24,091 nt of DNA from a virus: IMG/VR virus record IMGVR_UViG_3300042868_000105, positions 1 to 24,091 of that record, one strand, 5' to 3'. The translations under genes were made by a program, and so were the position numbers. How positions within the stretch are numbered: position 1 is the stretch's first letter; the number at the start of each line of letters is the position of its first letter. The notes below the pieces were generated by a model that worked only from the letters and a program-made list of their open reading frames with translations, was not told where the DNA came from and searched no databases. Positions 9,401 to 16,260 of the stretch are shown here, piece after piece.

Positions 9401-12400
9401 CAAAATCTGGATCAAGCGTAATTGTGTTAGTAGCTGGGTCATACACCCCCGCATGATTTTCCCTGCCAACATCACCAATCACAATCTTAGGTGCAATACC
9501 CAACGACTGAATCTTACGCAGTATCTGACGTACTAACTTGTTGTCGGTCTTATTAATGACGTGGCTAAGCAGGTCTTTAAAGTTACCTTTCTCAGCAAGG
9601 GCAATCCCATCAGTATCCAGCGCAGGGCCAATAGCTTTAGGCAAGAACATTTCCTGCCCGTAAATAAAGTTTAACTCACTTTTTAAAGTGTTACGACTTG
9701 CCTCGGGCAAAGAGGTAAGTACTTCATCAATAGCTTCAAGGCCCTTGCCTTGATTAAGCATCTCTTCATATCTGGCGCGTTGGCTATCACTTTGAATCCA
9801 GTTGTGGTAGACCTCATTAAGAGCTCTTTTTAACCTAGTTTTAGAAAGCTGGTTTGTAGATTTCTTTGGCTCTGGAGGTTGGTCTTCTTTTTTACGGGCT
9901 GCTATTTCTTTTTTAGCAGCTTCAATTTTTTCAGATACAAAATCTGCAAGCGACTCAGTACCTGCTTTGTTTATCACACCTAATAAAGCCTCTGGATCAT
10001 TACGATACCCTCCATTCAAAGCACCCATTGCTTCTTTTGCAAATACACCAGAACGATTAATACCTTCAGCAATTTGTTTTAATGCTTTTTCGTTCTTGGC
10101 TCTTTGGGGGGCTTCTTCAATCTTCGGAATAACTTCTTGCAAACGAAGGAACTCACTTAGCAAACGTGGCAAGCGCAACAGATCATGAATATCCGTGCCT
10201 ACAAAAGTATTAGGTAACTGCACCTCGCCTGTATTTAGATTGGCGGCTTTCTCTGCTTTACGGATTTCAGATGTGATAATGTTGTCAACCAACTTGTCAA
10301 CAGCGCGAACAAAAGTGCGGCGTTCTTGCGTATCTGCACTAGCGCCTTTCTCGGCTTTCTTTTCATCTGTAGCAGCCTTCTTGCCTAGAGGTTCTCCGGC
10401 AACTGATTGCGTTTGTCCTTCTTCCGCTGTTTGCTCGGCTTCAATGGTTTTAATGCCACTTGGGATTCCTTCGTCAAGTTGAGTATCAATAAAGCCCATA
10501 GGTTGGGCTGCGCGAGCTACAGCTTCACGTAATCTTGCAATTGTTTCTTCGGGTTTTGCTGACTTTTTAACTTCAAGACCAAGATCTCTAGCAATTGCGT
10601 TAATTTTGCTAGGGTTTAATGGAACGCCACCTTTATCTATTGCGTCTAATAAATCTTTGGCTGACTGTACTTCTGGCGGTAATGTTACTGTAGGGGCTGG
10701 CTGTTCTTCTCTTGCATCAATGTCTCCAGCATCCGGCTCAACATAAACATCTCCACTTCGTTCAAGTCCCGCATCGGTTTCGGCAGGGGTGACCAAATCG
10801 GATCCGCTATCCACGCTAGCGCTTCCTCCACTTGGTTCGGCGTTAAGTCCTGCAACATTTTGCGCTCCTTGGAATTCAGGTCTGCTAAGGTAGGCTTCAA
10901 TTTTTTGGCGAATGGGTTCACTACGGTCTTCTGCGTAGGCTTCAAGAATACGTTTGACTTCTGCGGCATCTGCTGGGTTGGAGATGTCTTTTCCGTCGAG
11001 TAACTTGTTTTTGCGAAGAAGCGCAGTATGCCCAATACCCAATCCTTTAAGTACTTCATCGTTAATCGCTGTAGGAAGTTGTTGTGGTGTAAGTGGCGTA
11101 GCTTTTTGCACCACCCTTGGTTCAGGGATAACTTCAGCTTTAGGGCCACGCTTACCGGCTAGAGTGTCTAAATCTCCTCTTGCCTGTGCAATTGTTTGTG
11201 ACAATGGTGAAGGCTGCTTAGCCAAACTTACCAAATCAGTAGGCGTATCTATAAGATCATTAATTGCGGCTTTAAGTTTTGCTTGGGCGGCTTTTACTTC
11301 AGCAGATTCACGTTGCTGTGCTAATCGTTCTTGGTTTGCAACGGCTTTATCGCCCCTTAATTTACTGGCCTCTGCCTCTTTAGTAGGCAAACCTTCGTCA
11401 CCAAACAAGCCTAGTTGCTTGCCTTTTGGTTCTTTAAGTACTGGTGGGGCGGGTTGCTCAGGCGGTAACAGTCCAGAGGCAGGCCCAATCTCAAAACCGG
11501 GTAACTGCATTTGTTGTTGGTCAGCACCAAAACTTTCAATATCTGCACTTTGCCGTCCGACTTCACCAGCAAGCAAACGTTGCTGACGCTGAGCCATAGC
11601 TTGCGCATACTGGTCTTTGCGTTCTTGACCCGCACGGAAACCTTCTGCTCCACCACCTACCGTACCAAAAGCACCACCCGCAACTGCGCCACGCACAGCG
11701 GATTCCATGATGCGGTTCCACTCTCTACTACCAAAGACGGATTCATGTTTATCTACAAAGTTTTCAGCGGCAATACTAATTGCTTCTTGCGCACCTTCGG
11801 TTAGTGACTCCGCGCCACTACCTTTTAGCATTCCAGCAGTAACGGAACGTAGCAAGCCCTTGTCCATGCCAGAGCGTTCAAGAAGTTTTTCTATGATGCC
11901 AACTTTGACAGGGCCAGTTACGCTCTTTAATAGTTGCGCAGGTAATACCGAATCTAATGCGGCTGACGCAGTTCCAAACAACATGGCGGCCCCGGGAGCC
12001 ATTTCACCGGTTTTCTCATAGATGTTTTGAAATACTTCTGGAGCGTTCTGAGCGTAAGAGCCTAGAAAGACACCAGCGTTTTGTCCAGTTGCTGCGGAAA
12101 CACCCGCACGACGAGCAAGCACGCCACCAATACCACCGGGTACAAGAGCAGTCGCAATATTGGGTACTTGTTCAGCAATAGTCTCTAAGGCAAAGCCGGG
12201 AAAGTCACCTATACCTTTAACATCACCGGTACTGCGATATTGAGGCGCATAGTACTCGTTAATTTCTTTTTGAGTATCTTGCGCTTCCTGCATCTGCTTA
12301 GCAGCGTACTCATCAAACCCAAGCGCAGACGCACCCATTGCAGGGATAACATCGCCGAAAGTAGACCCAAGCTGTTTTGCTCCTCGCGTAACAGATTTCT

Positions 12401-12545
12401 TGAGCATCTCACCAGTAGTCAACTGACCACGTGGAACCTCAAAGTCGTATTTTTTAGAAAGACGTTCTAACTGCCCATTAAATTCCTCTTCGGACAGGTC
12501 ATCACGAAAACGTACTAGCCCGATTTTTGGAAGGTCAAGGATCAT
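6417..12545 (-). CDS. Giant virion/ejected protein with HExxH zincin motif and PLxRFG-like C-terminal region
   Basis: A 2042-aa protein, the last gene of the late block. The N-terminal 300 residues are rich in Ala/Gly helices (GGIGGVLARRAG-type) that could insert in membranes. A disordered Gln/Pro-rich region follows (about 310-450), holding QLGLF at residues 377-381. The charged middle (about 640-950) is helical. HETVH at 1057-1061, after ITLDPDFGLNHHTI and followed by EFASELV, fits a gluzincin-type metallopeptidase. The C-terminal third has hydrophobic helices (SYFEFIAGNISSALINV near 1560) and NPIGRVFFTFKSF near 1722, resembling the PLxRFG region of giant phage proteins. This architecture suits an internal protein that is packaged and ejected into the host, possibly cutting host proteins there. 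That role is inference; a structural-only role is possible. No Shine-Dalgarno precedes the ATG, only an AT-rich leader. Confidence 0.8.
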   Translation of the reverse strand: MILDLPKIGLVRFRDDLSEEEFNGQLERLSKKYDFEVPRGQLTTGEMLKKSVTRGAKQLGSTFGDVIPAMGASALGFDEYAAKQMQEAQDTQKEINEYYAPQYRSTGDVKGIGDFPGFALETIAEQVPNIATALVPGGIGGVLARRAGVSAATGQNAGVFLGSYAQNAPEVFQNIYEKTGEMAPGAAMLFGTASAALDSVLPAQLLKSVTGPVKVGIIEKLLERSGMDKGLLRSVTAGMLKGSGAESLTEGAQEAISIAAENFVDKHESVFGSREWNRIMESAVRGAVAGGAFGTVGGGAEGFRAGQERKDQYAQAMAQRQQRLLAGEVGRQSADIESFGADQQQMQLPGFEIGPASGLLPPEQPAPPVLKEPKGKQLGLFGDEGLPTKEAEASKLRGDKAVANQERLAQQRESAEVKAAQAKLKAAINDLIDTPTDLVSLAKQPSPLSQTIAQARGDLDTLAGKRGPKAEVIPEPRVVQKATPLTPQQLPTAINDEVLKGLGIGHTALLRKNKLLDGKDISNPADAAEVKRILEAYAEDRSEPIRQKIEAYLSRPEFQGAQNVAGLNAEPSGGSASVDSGSDLVTPAETDAGLERSGDVYVEPDAGDIDAREEQPAPTVTLPPEVQSAKDLLDAIDKGGVPLNPSKINAIARDLGLEVKKSAKPEETIARLREAVARAAQPMGFIDTQLDEGIPSGIKTIEAEQTAEEGQTQSVAGEPLGKKAATDEKKAEKGASADTQERRTFVRAVDKLVDNIITSEIRKAEKAANLNTGEVQLPNTFVGTDIHDLLRLPRLLSEFLRLQEVIPKIEEAPQRAKNEKALKQIAEGINRSGVFAKEAMGALNGGYRNDPEALLGVINKAGTESLADFVSEKIEAAKKEIAARKKEDQPPEPKKSTNQLSKTRLKRALNEVYHNWIQSDSQRARYEEMLNQGKGLEAIDEVLTSLPEASRNTLKSELNFIYGQEMFLPKAIGPALDTDGIALAEKGNFKDLLSHVINKTDNKLVRQILRKIQSLGIAPKIVIGDVGRENHAGVYDPATNTITLDPDFGLNHHTIIHETVHAAISHVLRSPNNKLTQAFVKFFEQIKNQMGTAYGGQDIQEFASELVGNPEFQALLKTIKAPRSENMFVNIMQAIGEFLGFRSAYKEGMRFINDAIDISSKVEATPADKMFLSMGSAVNSAFNKVGSIGQSMPSLAGQTLEDTKNMFSNVKDFGWMKTAMGLLRLDNINTLYKKELPSIQKLLDALELRNGMQEQRISAINKDYKRFSDIAKANPQAMTRMDDMAIDARLYEVDPLDANFKTTPANAAQYRRLRNIYTSLPSDVQTVYRDIRNFYTKSLNEYEQLLLRSVSPSLAAKLTQQFATRKKLTAYIPFLRSGDFWLEFADPATGERAAMAFESIRERQQFIDTILKPQNIQSKSYRNLQNILFDPSSIPPTSFVGKIMADLQKQGASQQQLDSVYQAYLTLFPAESIAKQFLKSKNVLGMERDIVKGYGTTAVKWARKLSSSEYAPQIDRALGEIKAQAENVNRLDVTAAAENIMEQKEFLHNPTFNGFVQAATTLSYFEFIAGNISSALINVTSLPMLVWPMLSGKFGFNEARIAMTAASRTAINGMEKDPKYKNLYEKMMDHGQLEHTMAREVLEGRRQKTTDFTGLKGRILDGLSIPFAATERYNRATTAIAAYDLARQSGMSEKDSIDYAITTTKDIHTSGLAATAPKWMQNPIGRVFFTFKSFVWNSAFIMARAFHQAFKGETPAIQHAARRQLLGTYGMAMAFGGVKGLPFYGATSTLATMIQALFGDEDEPFEFNEEMRDVFGELLYKGAFNYVTNLELSNRVGIATDLIFRDDPRGVAEHGYILSAMQQMFGPAGSYAVSVGNGINMIKEGNVERGIEAIMPSFVRNGMKGARYMTEGALTLKGDPVDEDINAYNSLMQAIGFSPADLSSTYEKTSAAKSYEKEVGARRVRLLHLHDMAKTAGDMDLMSTTREDILEFNEKHPNSKITGDTLRRSESSRKAAEKNMINGVTFNKKLRGEIEEKFFEED

Positions 12546-12548
12546 GGT

Positions 12549-12564
12549 AAATTAAATTTAATTT
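12549..12564. repeat. 16-bp perfect AT palindrome upstream of the giant virion gene
   Basis: AAATTAAATTTAATTT reads the same on both strands. It fills the only gap (18 nt) between the transglycosylase stop and the giant gene's ATG. It may serve as an unstructured, S1-type translation leader where no Shine-Dalgarno exists. It has neither the GC stem nor the length of a terminator. Confidence 0.7.
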
Positions 12565-14594
12565 TATGCGTCTTCAGCATCAAGGATACCAGCCCCGCTT
12601 TGGTTTTCAGCTAAATAACCTTGAATAAATTTTATGCGTCCACGTTCGTATTGTTCACGCAACTTAGTATCGTTCTTCCAATCCTTCTTTTTACTTGTCA
12701 AGTCTTTAATTAAAGAAGTGTAGTCGTCACTATCTTTCCAAGATTTTTCAGCTTTTATGTTAAATTCTTGAGCAGCACGGGTACCCATGAGTTTATTTTT
12801 AGCCGCAGCGTTATTTGCATTCTGTTGCTTAATAGCCAAGTCAGCCTCACGGAACAACTTCATGTTGTTGTCTGCAAGTGCTTTACGCTTAATATCTTCC
12901 AAATGCATTTTGTTGTACAGGTCTGCGCGGGATAACCCTAACATACCTTGTTGAATTGCTCGGTCGTCAGCAGACTCTTGCTTGCGCCCTGCCATGTATG
13001 CGGCTATACCTTGGCTTGCGCCTTGACCAATGTTTGCTCCAGCGTAACGGGATGTGCCACCCATCATGCCAAGACCGGCTTGTAAGAGCGCCAAGTACTT
13101 ATTGGTCTCTTTATCTTTACCAAGTTGTTCTTTGCGATCTTTAAGATACGAAGCGTATTCACCAATGTAGTCACCCATTGGATTAGTAAGAGCAGGCTCT
13201 TCGGCTTTAGCTGCCCCCGCTGTTGGTGGGGTATACCTAGCAGCTTTTTCTGCGGCGATTGATGCTTCGTCAGGGTTAACCATATCCATTTTTTGTGGAA
13301 TTGGTGTATCACTTACTTTATTTTGTGCAAGTTTAACTGGCGGAGGTGTTTTAAGGATTTCTGGGGGTTTACCAACGCCAGTACCCTGTTGCATCATGTT
13401 GCCTAGATACGGCCTTGCCGCACCAGTCTGTTCAGCTAAATTTTTATACCCAATCTCTAAAGCGTTCCTACGCGCCATAGATTCATTAAGTTTTTGCTTC
13501 CATCCCATAAATTCTCGACTGCCAACAGGAGGCTGGTTATTCTTAAATAACTTAATTTCTTCATCAGCGTCATTAATTTGTTGGTCAATAATGCCAATTT
13601 GATTGGCTATTTCTGGTGATGCGTATTTATCAAAGGGGTTATTTATTCCACCAACTTGGAAATGGCGAACTTCACCTCCAGCAGCCATGTCAGCAGAATA
13701 CTTTTGCGTCTCACGTGGCAACTTAGATGGATCTGCGCCAGCTACCAACCACTTGTCTGTATTGCCAGGCCCCCAGTTGTATGCAATTGCTGCCAACTTA
13801 GGATCTTTATACTTATCCAACATTACGTTAAAGTATTCACGACCGACACGGGCTAAGTCATCAGGGTCACCTGCACGGGCAGGGCGGATACCAAAACCAG
13901 GGTCACGTGCCGTTCCGGGCATCACTTGCATTTCGCCCTGCGCACCTTTGGGCGAAGTCAACAAGTTACCGTCCTTGTCGTAGCGACGTCCACCACTTTC
14001 TTTTTGCATGATCTTGTTGATCAGCGACTCAGGAGCTATACCTTCTTTAGTCAGTTGGGTAATGCCTTCGCTTCTAGTTTGCTTAGGCTCGTTACCAACT
14101 TTAGATGAAACTTCACGTTTAGTAGATTGCATAGCAGCTTTAGCAGCGCCAGCGGGTAATGCCCCAATACCAGACATTTCTTCATACTCATCGCCAGACG
14201 CCATGCGGCTACGCAAGATGTTAAACAGTTGTTTTTCATCTTCACCCATACCCATAAGATCATCATCGTCTTCTTCATCTTCATCGGCTTCACCGCCGTC
14301 AGCAAATGCAATAATGCCACCGGGAGCGTATCCCTCAACAGGTAAGCCAGTAGATAGTCCTTCAAGCCCAGTACTTTGCGCGGCTTCACCCAAAATTTGC
14401 TGTGCAATAGGAGGCTCATTTCCTTGTTCCATCCCACCCATTAGAGCCTCTTGCTTTTTTTGGGCTTGCATTTTTTCTTGGATTAGTGGGACGCCAATAT
14501 AAGCAGGTACAGTACCGTTCTGCACGCCCTGTGTGAGCATGTCGATAGAGTAGCCATCGGGATCAGCGATGATTTTTTGGGCAATACCGTTCAT
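12564..14594 (-). CDS. Virion-associated SLT-type lytic transglycosylase
   Basis: A 676-aa protein with a clear soluble lytic transglycosylase domain at about 185-290: INKIMQKESGG with catalytic Glu199, GAQGEMQVMPGTA, then LAAIAYNWGPGNTDKW. It would cut peptidoglycan locally so DNA and internal proteins can cross the wall at infection, the role of such domains in T7-like internal proteins. Before the domain lies GGIIAFADGG (92-101) and an acidic run (about 103-112, nearly all Asp/Glu). After it comes GGEVRHFQVGG (306-316), a motif shared with the 888-aa neighbour. The remaining 350 residues are Gln/Ala/Lys-rich helix and linker, including a hydrophobic Gly-Met-rich patch (LGMMGG) near 515. 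The ATG overlaps the previous stop by one base (TAATG), so translation is coupled. Catalysis by Glu199 is family knowledge; location in the virion is inferred from context. Confidence 0.88.
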   Translation of the reverse strand: MNGIAQKIIADPDGYSIDMLTQGVQNGTVPAYIGVPLIQEKMQAQKKQEALMGGMEQGNEPPIAQQILGEAAQSTGLEGLSTGLPVEGYAPGGIIAFADGGEADEDEEDDDDLMGMGEDEKQLFNILRSRMASGDEYEEMSGIGALPAGAAKAAMQSTKREVSSKVGNEPKQTRSEGITQLTKEGIAPESLINKIMQKESGGRRYDKDGNLLTSPKGAQGEMQVMPGTARDPGFGIRPARAGDPDDLARVGREYFNVMLDKYKDPKLAAIAYNWGPGNTDKWLVAGADPSKLPRETQKYSADMAAGGEVRHFQVGGINNPFDKYASPEIANQIGIIDQQINDADEEIKLFKNNQPPVGSREFMGWKQKLNESMARRNALEIGYKNLAEQTGAARPYLGNMMQQGTGVGKPPEILKTPPPVKLAQNKVSDTPIPQKMDMVNPDEASIAAEKAARYTPPTAGAAKAEEPALTNPMGDYIGEYASYLKDRKEQLGKDKETNKYLALLQAGLGMMGGTSRYAGANIGQGASQGIAAYMAGRKQESADDRAIQQGMLGLSRADLYNKMHLEDIKRKALADNNMKLFREADLAIKQQNANNAAAKNKLMGTRAAQEFNIKAEKSWKDSDDYTSLIKDLTSKKKDWKNDTKLREQYERGRIKFIQGYLAENQSGAGILDAEDA

Positions 14595-15832
14595 TATTTC
14601 CCCGCATTCAAAGCGTTACGTAAACCAAGTGTATCAATACCTTGGCCCTTTGGTTCTTTGATAGTACCCCCTGCCCTCTTCATCAAACCATAAGCACCGG
14701 CCGCTGCTGTGCCAAGACCTGCGATTTGTGAAGTCATGCTAGGCGGAGCTTGATACTGCGTAGTTGTCATGCCGGGAATAGCGTAGCCACGCAACAAAGC
14801 GTTGTACTGGTTGTAAGCCTGCATAGGAGCTTGCTGCTGCTGTGCATAATTGTTGATAGCATTAGAGATAATTTGCTGCTCTTGGGCTTGCTGCTGACCA
14901 CCAATTTGTTGTTGTAAGCCTAAGATGCCTTGTTGCGCGCCCAATTGTTGAGAGCCAATGTTGGCTAAGTTAGTACCGGCTTGCCCAGCCATGCCGTAGC
15001 CTTGTTGCGCAGTGTTTAAACCCTGAAGGCCAAGACCTGCGCCATACTGCATATTTTGCAGTGCGCCTTGATATGCGGCTTGTTGTCCCTGCAACTGGTT
15101 GTTGTTCATCATGCTTTGCAATGCACGATTGGCTTCGGCATTTTCAATAGCCTGACGGCTACCACCAAAAGCACCCGATCTAGTAGCTTGTGCATTGCGT
15201 TGAGTTCTAGCAATATCTGCTTGACGCTGGGCAGCTTGGTTCTGGATGTCTACCACATTCTGCATGTAAGGCGACATAAAAGAACCAACAGAATTGCTTG
15301 CATCGTACCCACCAGTTTTAGGGTTGTATACGTTGCTTGTTGCGCTTAAATAATCGCCACCCATACCTTGCGCTTGCTGTGCAGTGCCAAGAGCGCCCAT
15401 ACCGCCAAGACCAGTTAGGCCAGTAGCTTGATTGTATTGGCCGGGCACTTGCAAGTTTGCAGCGTTGTACTGAACTTGCTGTTGCAAAGGGCTAAAGCCT
15501 GCTACATAGTCTCGTGGGTCAGCACTATACGGTTTGAATGTATCTTTTTTAACGCCAGTAACATTTTTTACTGGTTGCCCTGAATCATTTAATATGGGTT
15601 GATTAGTTGCTGGATCTATGGCGGCTTTAGTATCAAACAACTCTTCCATAGAGCCGCCAAGCACGGTCTCAACCTGAGGACGTAGCCAGTCAGGAATGTT
15701 TGATGTGTTGGTTGTCGAGGATGTGGGGCCACCGCCGCCGCCACCATAAATGATGCGACCGCCTTCTTTGCGGGTAACAGACTCACCAAGGGGCTCACCC
15801 ATGGCATAAAGTTCTCGGCGGGAATAGCTCAT
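14594..15832 (-). CDS. Gln/Ala/Gly-rich virion structural protein, probably an internal or tail component
   Basis: A 412-aa protein. Residues 22-35 are a GGRI-Gly-rich turn, and residues 40-65 contain DWLRPQVETVLGG, a phrase that recurs in phage virion proteins. From about 110 to 350 it is made of long Gln/Ala/Asn helices (MQNVVDIQNQAAQRQADIAR, later QQQAPMQAYNQYN). The C-terminus (350-412) has a short hydrophobic Gly-Ala helix (IAGLGTAAAGAYGLMKRAGG), possibly membrane-touching. Such composition fits the ejected internal proteins of podovirus-like phages (gp14/gp15 position), here between a gp13-like protein and a transglycosylase. A GAGG 9 nt before the ATG and a 4-nt overlap with the previous gene support the start. 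No enzyme motif is visible. Confidence 0.75.
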   Translation of the reverse strand: MSYSRRELYAMGEPLGESVTRKEGGRIIYGGGGGGPTSSTTNTSNIPDWLRPQVETVLGGSMEELFDTKAAIDPATNQPILNDSGQPVKNVTGVKKDTFKPYSADPRDYVAGFSPLQQQVQYNAANLQVPGQYNQATGLTGLGGMGALGTAQQAQGMGGDYLSATSNVYNPKTGGYDASNSVGSFMSPYMQNVVDIQNQAAQRQADIARTQRNAQATRSGAFGGSRQAIENAEANRALQSMMNNNQLQGQQAAYQGALQNMQYGAGLGLQGLNTAQQGYGMAGQAGTNLANIGSQQLGAQQGILGLQQQIGGQQQAQEQQIISNAINNYAQQQQAPMQAYNQYNALLRGYAIPGMTTTQYQAPPSMTSQIAGLGTAAAGAYGLMKRAGGTIKEPKGQGIDTLGLRNALNAGK

Positions 15833-16260
15833 ATTAGTACCTCAACAAGGGTATTTCTAGGTTCAAAGTCGTATCGTTTCCAGAGGCGAACGATTGCATC
15901 TCGTCCATACCCCTGTATTTTCGTCGTACCACGCAGTTTTAACAAGGCTTTAAATTGCTCAAAAGTTTCTTGGCTTGAAATAAGTTTGCCACCAATAGCC
16001 GTCACAAACGCCACCCGATGCATGTGGTAGTTAATGAACGATATAGTTGCAGCGCCTTGTATTTCTTTTTCTTCATCTACTGCAACAACAAGCAGCCAAG
16101 CGCCATTAGTTAAAAAACTTTGAATATGGTCAACCGTGTAATCTTGCGCCCAATCAGGGAAGTCGCCACCTTTTGCCATGGCTTCTTCAAGAAAAGGTTT
16201 TACCATAGGCCAGACTTGCTGGATATAGTTAGTTTCAACGTGACTAATCTTTAAGCTCAT
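15829..16260 (-). CDS. T7 gp13-like internal virion protein with GNAT-like fold
   Basis: A 143-aa protein with the strand-helix order of a GNAT acetyltransferase: an N-terminal helix with [20 protein letters not shown], a strand [10 protein letters not shown], then [10 protein letters not shown], and a C-terminal [20 protein letters not shown], which mimics the GNAT 'lyeklGF.p' ending. The usual acetyl-CoA loop (Q/RxxGxG/A) is not convincing; IGGKLI stands where it would be. The protein may therefore have kept the fold without catalysis, as is known for the T7 gp13 internal virion protein family. It overlaps both neighbours by 4 nt (ATGA) inside the virion block, which supports a structural or assembly role rather than metabolism. 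An active acetyltransferase cannot be excluded. Confidence 0.65.
   Translation of the reverse strand: MSLKISHVETNYIQQVWPMVKPFLEEAMAKGGDFPDWAQDYTVDHIQSFLTNGAWLLVVAVDEEKEIQGAATISFINYHMHRVAFVTAIGGKLISSQETFEQFKALLKLRGTTKIQGYGRDAIVRLWKRYDFEPRNTLVEVLI

Noticed and set aside
10954-11586. 210-aa + strand frame inside the giant gene
   Set aside because: Ser/Ala/Leu-rich shadow with no motif or ribosome-binding site, opposite a convincing - strand coding region.
14008-14502. 164-aa + strand frame opposite the transglycosylase gene
   Set aside because: The Ser run mirrors the acidic tract codons. The - strand frame has a clear SLT domain.
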